From: an uncultured Caulobacteraceae bacterium
GTDB lineage: Bacteria > Pseudomonadota > Alphaproteobacteria > Caulobacterales > Caulobacteraceae
DNA length: 8,706 nucleotides
NCBI GenBank assembly: GCA_946482375.1
Contig: CAMLRH010000102.1
Location: 1 to 8,706, forward strand
Direction of reading: 5' to 3'
Part shown: piece after piece, positions 7,076 to 8,706 of the stretch
Numbering within the stretch: position 1 is the stretch's first letter
Layout of the letters: each line of letters begins with the position of its first letter
The notes under the pieces: generated by a model
What the model was told of the DNA's origin: nothing
What the model saw: the letters and a program-made list of their open reading frames with translations, nothing else
Databases searched by the model: none
Made by a program: the position numbers and the translations under genes

Positions 7076-8706
7076 ATGACGCTTGAGTCCCGTCTCGACG
7101 CTTGGAGCCGCGGCTGGCGCGGGCCGCTGCTCGCGGCCCTGATCGCCATGGTCGCGGGGCTGCCGGGCCTGTTCGCCATGCCGCCGCTGGACCGCGACGA
7201 GTCGCGATTCGCCCAGGCCACCGCGCAGATGCTCGAAACCGGCGACTTCGTGAACATCCGCTTCCAGGACGCGCCCCGAAACAAGAAGCCGGTCGGTATC
7301 CACTGGATGCAGGCGATCAGCGTCGCGGCGGTGTCCGACGTCGCCGACCGCGAGATCTGGGCCTACCGGCTGCCTTCGCTGCTGGGCGCCATGCTGGCGG
7401 CGGCGGCCTGCGCCTGGGGGGCGGCGGCGTTCTTTGGGCCGAGGCTCGGGCTGTTCGCCGGCGCCCTGCTCGGCGTGAGCTTCATCCTCTCCACCGAGGC
7501 CTTCATCGCCAAGACCGACGCCGTGCTCTGCGGGCTCATCACGCTGGCCATGGCGGCGATGGCGCGGATGTATTTCGCGGCGCGCCAAGGACCGCCGGTG
7601 ACGCGGCGCACGCGGCTGCTGTTCTGGCTGGCCATCGCCGGTGCGACGCTGGTGAAGGGGCCGGTCGGGCCGCTGGTGGTCATCCTGGCGGCGCTGGCGC
7701 TGTGGGCCTGGGACCGCGACGGCGCCTGGCTGAAGAAGATCGGCTGGGGCTGGGGGCTGGTGCTGTTCTTCGCCGTCGTAGGCCCCTGGGCGGTGGCCAT
7801 CACGGTGGCGACCGACGGAACGTTCTGGGGCTCGGCGGTCGGCGGCGACCTGGCGCCGAAGCTGGCGGGCGGCCACGAGCGGCACGGCGGGCCGTTCGGC
7901 TACCACACCTTCATGAGCTTCCTGCTGATCTTCCCGGCCAGCCTGCTGCTGCCCGCGGCGCTGGTCAGGGGCTGGCGCGACCGGGCCGAGGTCGGGGTCA
8001 AGTTCGCGCTGTGCTGGCTCATCCCGACCTGGCTGATGTTCGAGATCCTGCCGACCAAGCTCGTTCACTACACCCTCCCCGCCTACGGGGCGCTGGCGTG
8101 GCTGATGGCCAACGCCATGCGTCAGCCGCTGAGCCGTCCGCTGGCCATCGCCGGGGCGGTGCTGTCGGTGCTGGCGGCGGCGGTGTTCGCCATCGTCAGC
8201 ATCTATGGCCTGTCGGAGTTCGGCGATTCCCGCGACCTCACCTGGGCGGCGCTGACGGCGGCGCTGTTCGCGGTGGCGGGCATCGTCGGGGCCTACATGA
8301 TCCTGCGCCGCGCGACCGCCAGCGCGGTGATCGCCACCGGTGCGCTGGGCATGCTGGCGCACGGGGCGTTCGCGGGGCTGCTCGCGCCCAGCCTGGAGCC
8401 GCTGTGGCTGTCGCGCGAGGTGGCGGACAAGCTCTCCGACACCGGCCTGCATCCGCGCGAGGGCGTCATGCCGGGGCCGGTCGAGGTGGCGGGCTATGCC
8501 GAACCCAGCCTCGTCTTCGCGCTCGGCACGCCGACGGGCCTTGGCGGCGCCCATGACGCTGCGGAAGCTATCGTCGAGGGCCGCCCGGCGGTGGTAGAGT
8601 CGCGCGAAGAGCCGGCTTTCCGTCAGGCGCTGGCCGATCGGGGCCTCGTTCCCCGCCCTGCCGGCGCCATCACCGGCATTGATTACAGTAACGGCGACGA
8701 CATGAC
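7076..8706 (+). CDS. ArnT-like membrane glycosyltransferase (GT39/GT83 family), C-terminus cut by the window edge
   Basis: Integral inner-membrane GT-C enzyme expected to transfer a sugar from a polyprenyl-phosphate donor to a periplasmic acceptor such as lipid A, LPS core or a protein. The frame is open for 543 codons to the window end. The first periplasmic loop has the family signature DRDESRFAQA at 39-48 (acidic catalytic region), followed by GDFVNIRFQDAPRNKKPVGIHW at 56-77. AKTDAVLCG (145-153) and KLVHYTLPAYGALA (328-341) are also ArnT-like. About twelve hydrophobic segments run from 16 to 436, then a soluble tail. The tail reaches GIDYSNG (534-540), near where I expect such proteins to end, so few residues are missing. 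The start has only a weak ribosome site; GCTATCTA at 7062-7069 resembles a Caulobacter -10 and would give a nearly leaderless mRNA. Acceptor and sugar are unknown. Confidence 0.93.
   Translation, partial: MTLESRLDAWSRGWRGPLLAALIAMVAGLPGLFAMPPLDRDESRFAQATAQMLETGDFVNIRFQDAPRNKKPVGIHWMQAISVAAVSDVADREIWAYRLPSLLGAMLAAAACAWGAAAFFGPRLGLFAGALLGVSFILSTEAFIAKTDAVLCGLITLAMAAMARMYFAARQGPPVTRRTRLLFWLAIAGATLVKGPVGPLVVILAALALWAWDRDGAWLKKIGWGWGLVLFFAVVGPWAVAITVATDGTFWGSAVGGDLAPKLAGGHERHGGPFGYHTFMSFLLIFPASLLLPAALVRGWRDRAEVGVKFALCWLIPTWLMFEILPTKLVHYTLPAYGALAWLMANAMRQPLSRPLAIAGAVLSVLAAAVFAIVSIYGLSEFGDSRDLTWAALTAALFAVAGIVGAYMILRRATASAVIATGALGMLAHGAFAGLLAPSLEPLWLSREVADKLSDTGLHPREGVMPGPVEVAGYAEPSLVFALGTPTGLGGAHDAAEAIVEGRPAVVESREEPAFRQALADRGLVPRPAGAITGIDYSNGDDM

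Noticed and set aside
7067..8556. Long open frames opposite and out of frame with the ArnT-like gene (minus strand 7067-8554, plus strand 7102-8556)
   Set aside because: Their translations are Arg/Gly/Pro/Ala-rich and without domains, whereas the frame from 7076 gives a coherent multi-pass membrane protein with ArnT motifs.

Overview
The window looks like chromosomal DNA of a high-GC alphaproteobacterium. The closest fit is Caulobacterales (Caulobacter, Phenylobacterium or Brevundimonas type), judged from protein character, the divergent phaR / phaA-phaB layout, a DUF4908-like exported protein and the kinds of intergenic palindromes. The assignment is inference; there is no rRNA or other marker gene. 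All genes share one base composition and codon style, and I see no transposase, phage gene, tRNA or CRISPR array.

Layout, left to right: (1) 1-1096, minus strand: a class I SAM methyltransferase followed after 30 nt by a PII nitrogen-signalling gene that runs off the left edge. (2) 1250-2011, plus strand: gloB, glyoxalase II. (3) 2129-4899, minus strand: phaA (beta-ketothiolase), phaB (acetoacetyl-CoA reductase), then an exported DUF4908-like protein. (4) 5125-5733, plus strand: phaR, the PHA-responsive repressor, divergent from phaA across a 225-nt gap that holds a TGC-N4-GCA dyad resembling a PhaR operator. (5) 5849-6151, minus strand: a 100-residue helix-turn-helix / coiled-coil protein starting with GTG. 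(6) 6281-7021, minus strand: a family 2 glycosyltransferase. (7) 7076 to the right edge, plus strand: an integral membrane ArnT/GT39-GT83-type glycosyltransferase lacking only its extreme C-terminus. Genes 6 and 7 probably form a two-step lipid-linked sugar transfer pathway. phaA, phaB and phaR are the precursor and control genes for polyhydroxybutyrate; no phaC synthase is in the window.

The most notable non-coding signal is a set of four large palindromic elements (1121-1236, 2012-2124, 5742-5838, 6170-6274). Each nearly fills one intergenic gap. All share one design: an outer arm, a small hairpin, an inner arm, a central loop, then the mirror image. Their sequences fall into about three families, but the fold is the same. 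In three of the four, the two apical hairpins differ in sequence while keeping their pairing. The first element occupies the divergent methyltransferase/gloB promoter gap and seems to carry promoter-like boxes in its arms and loop. Repeats of this general kind are common in alphaproteobacterial genomes; the shared fold and the promoter-carrying copy are what deserve a second look.
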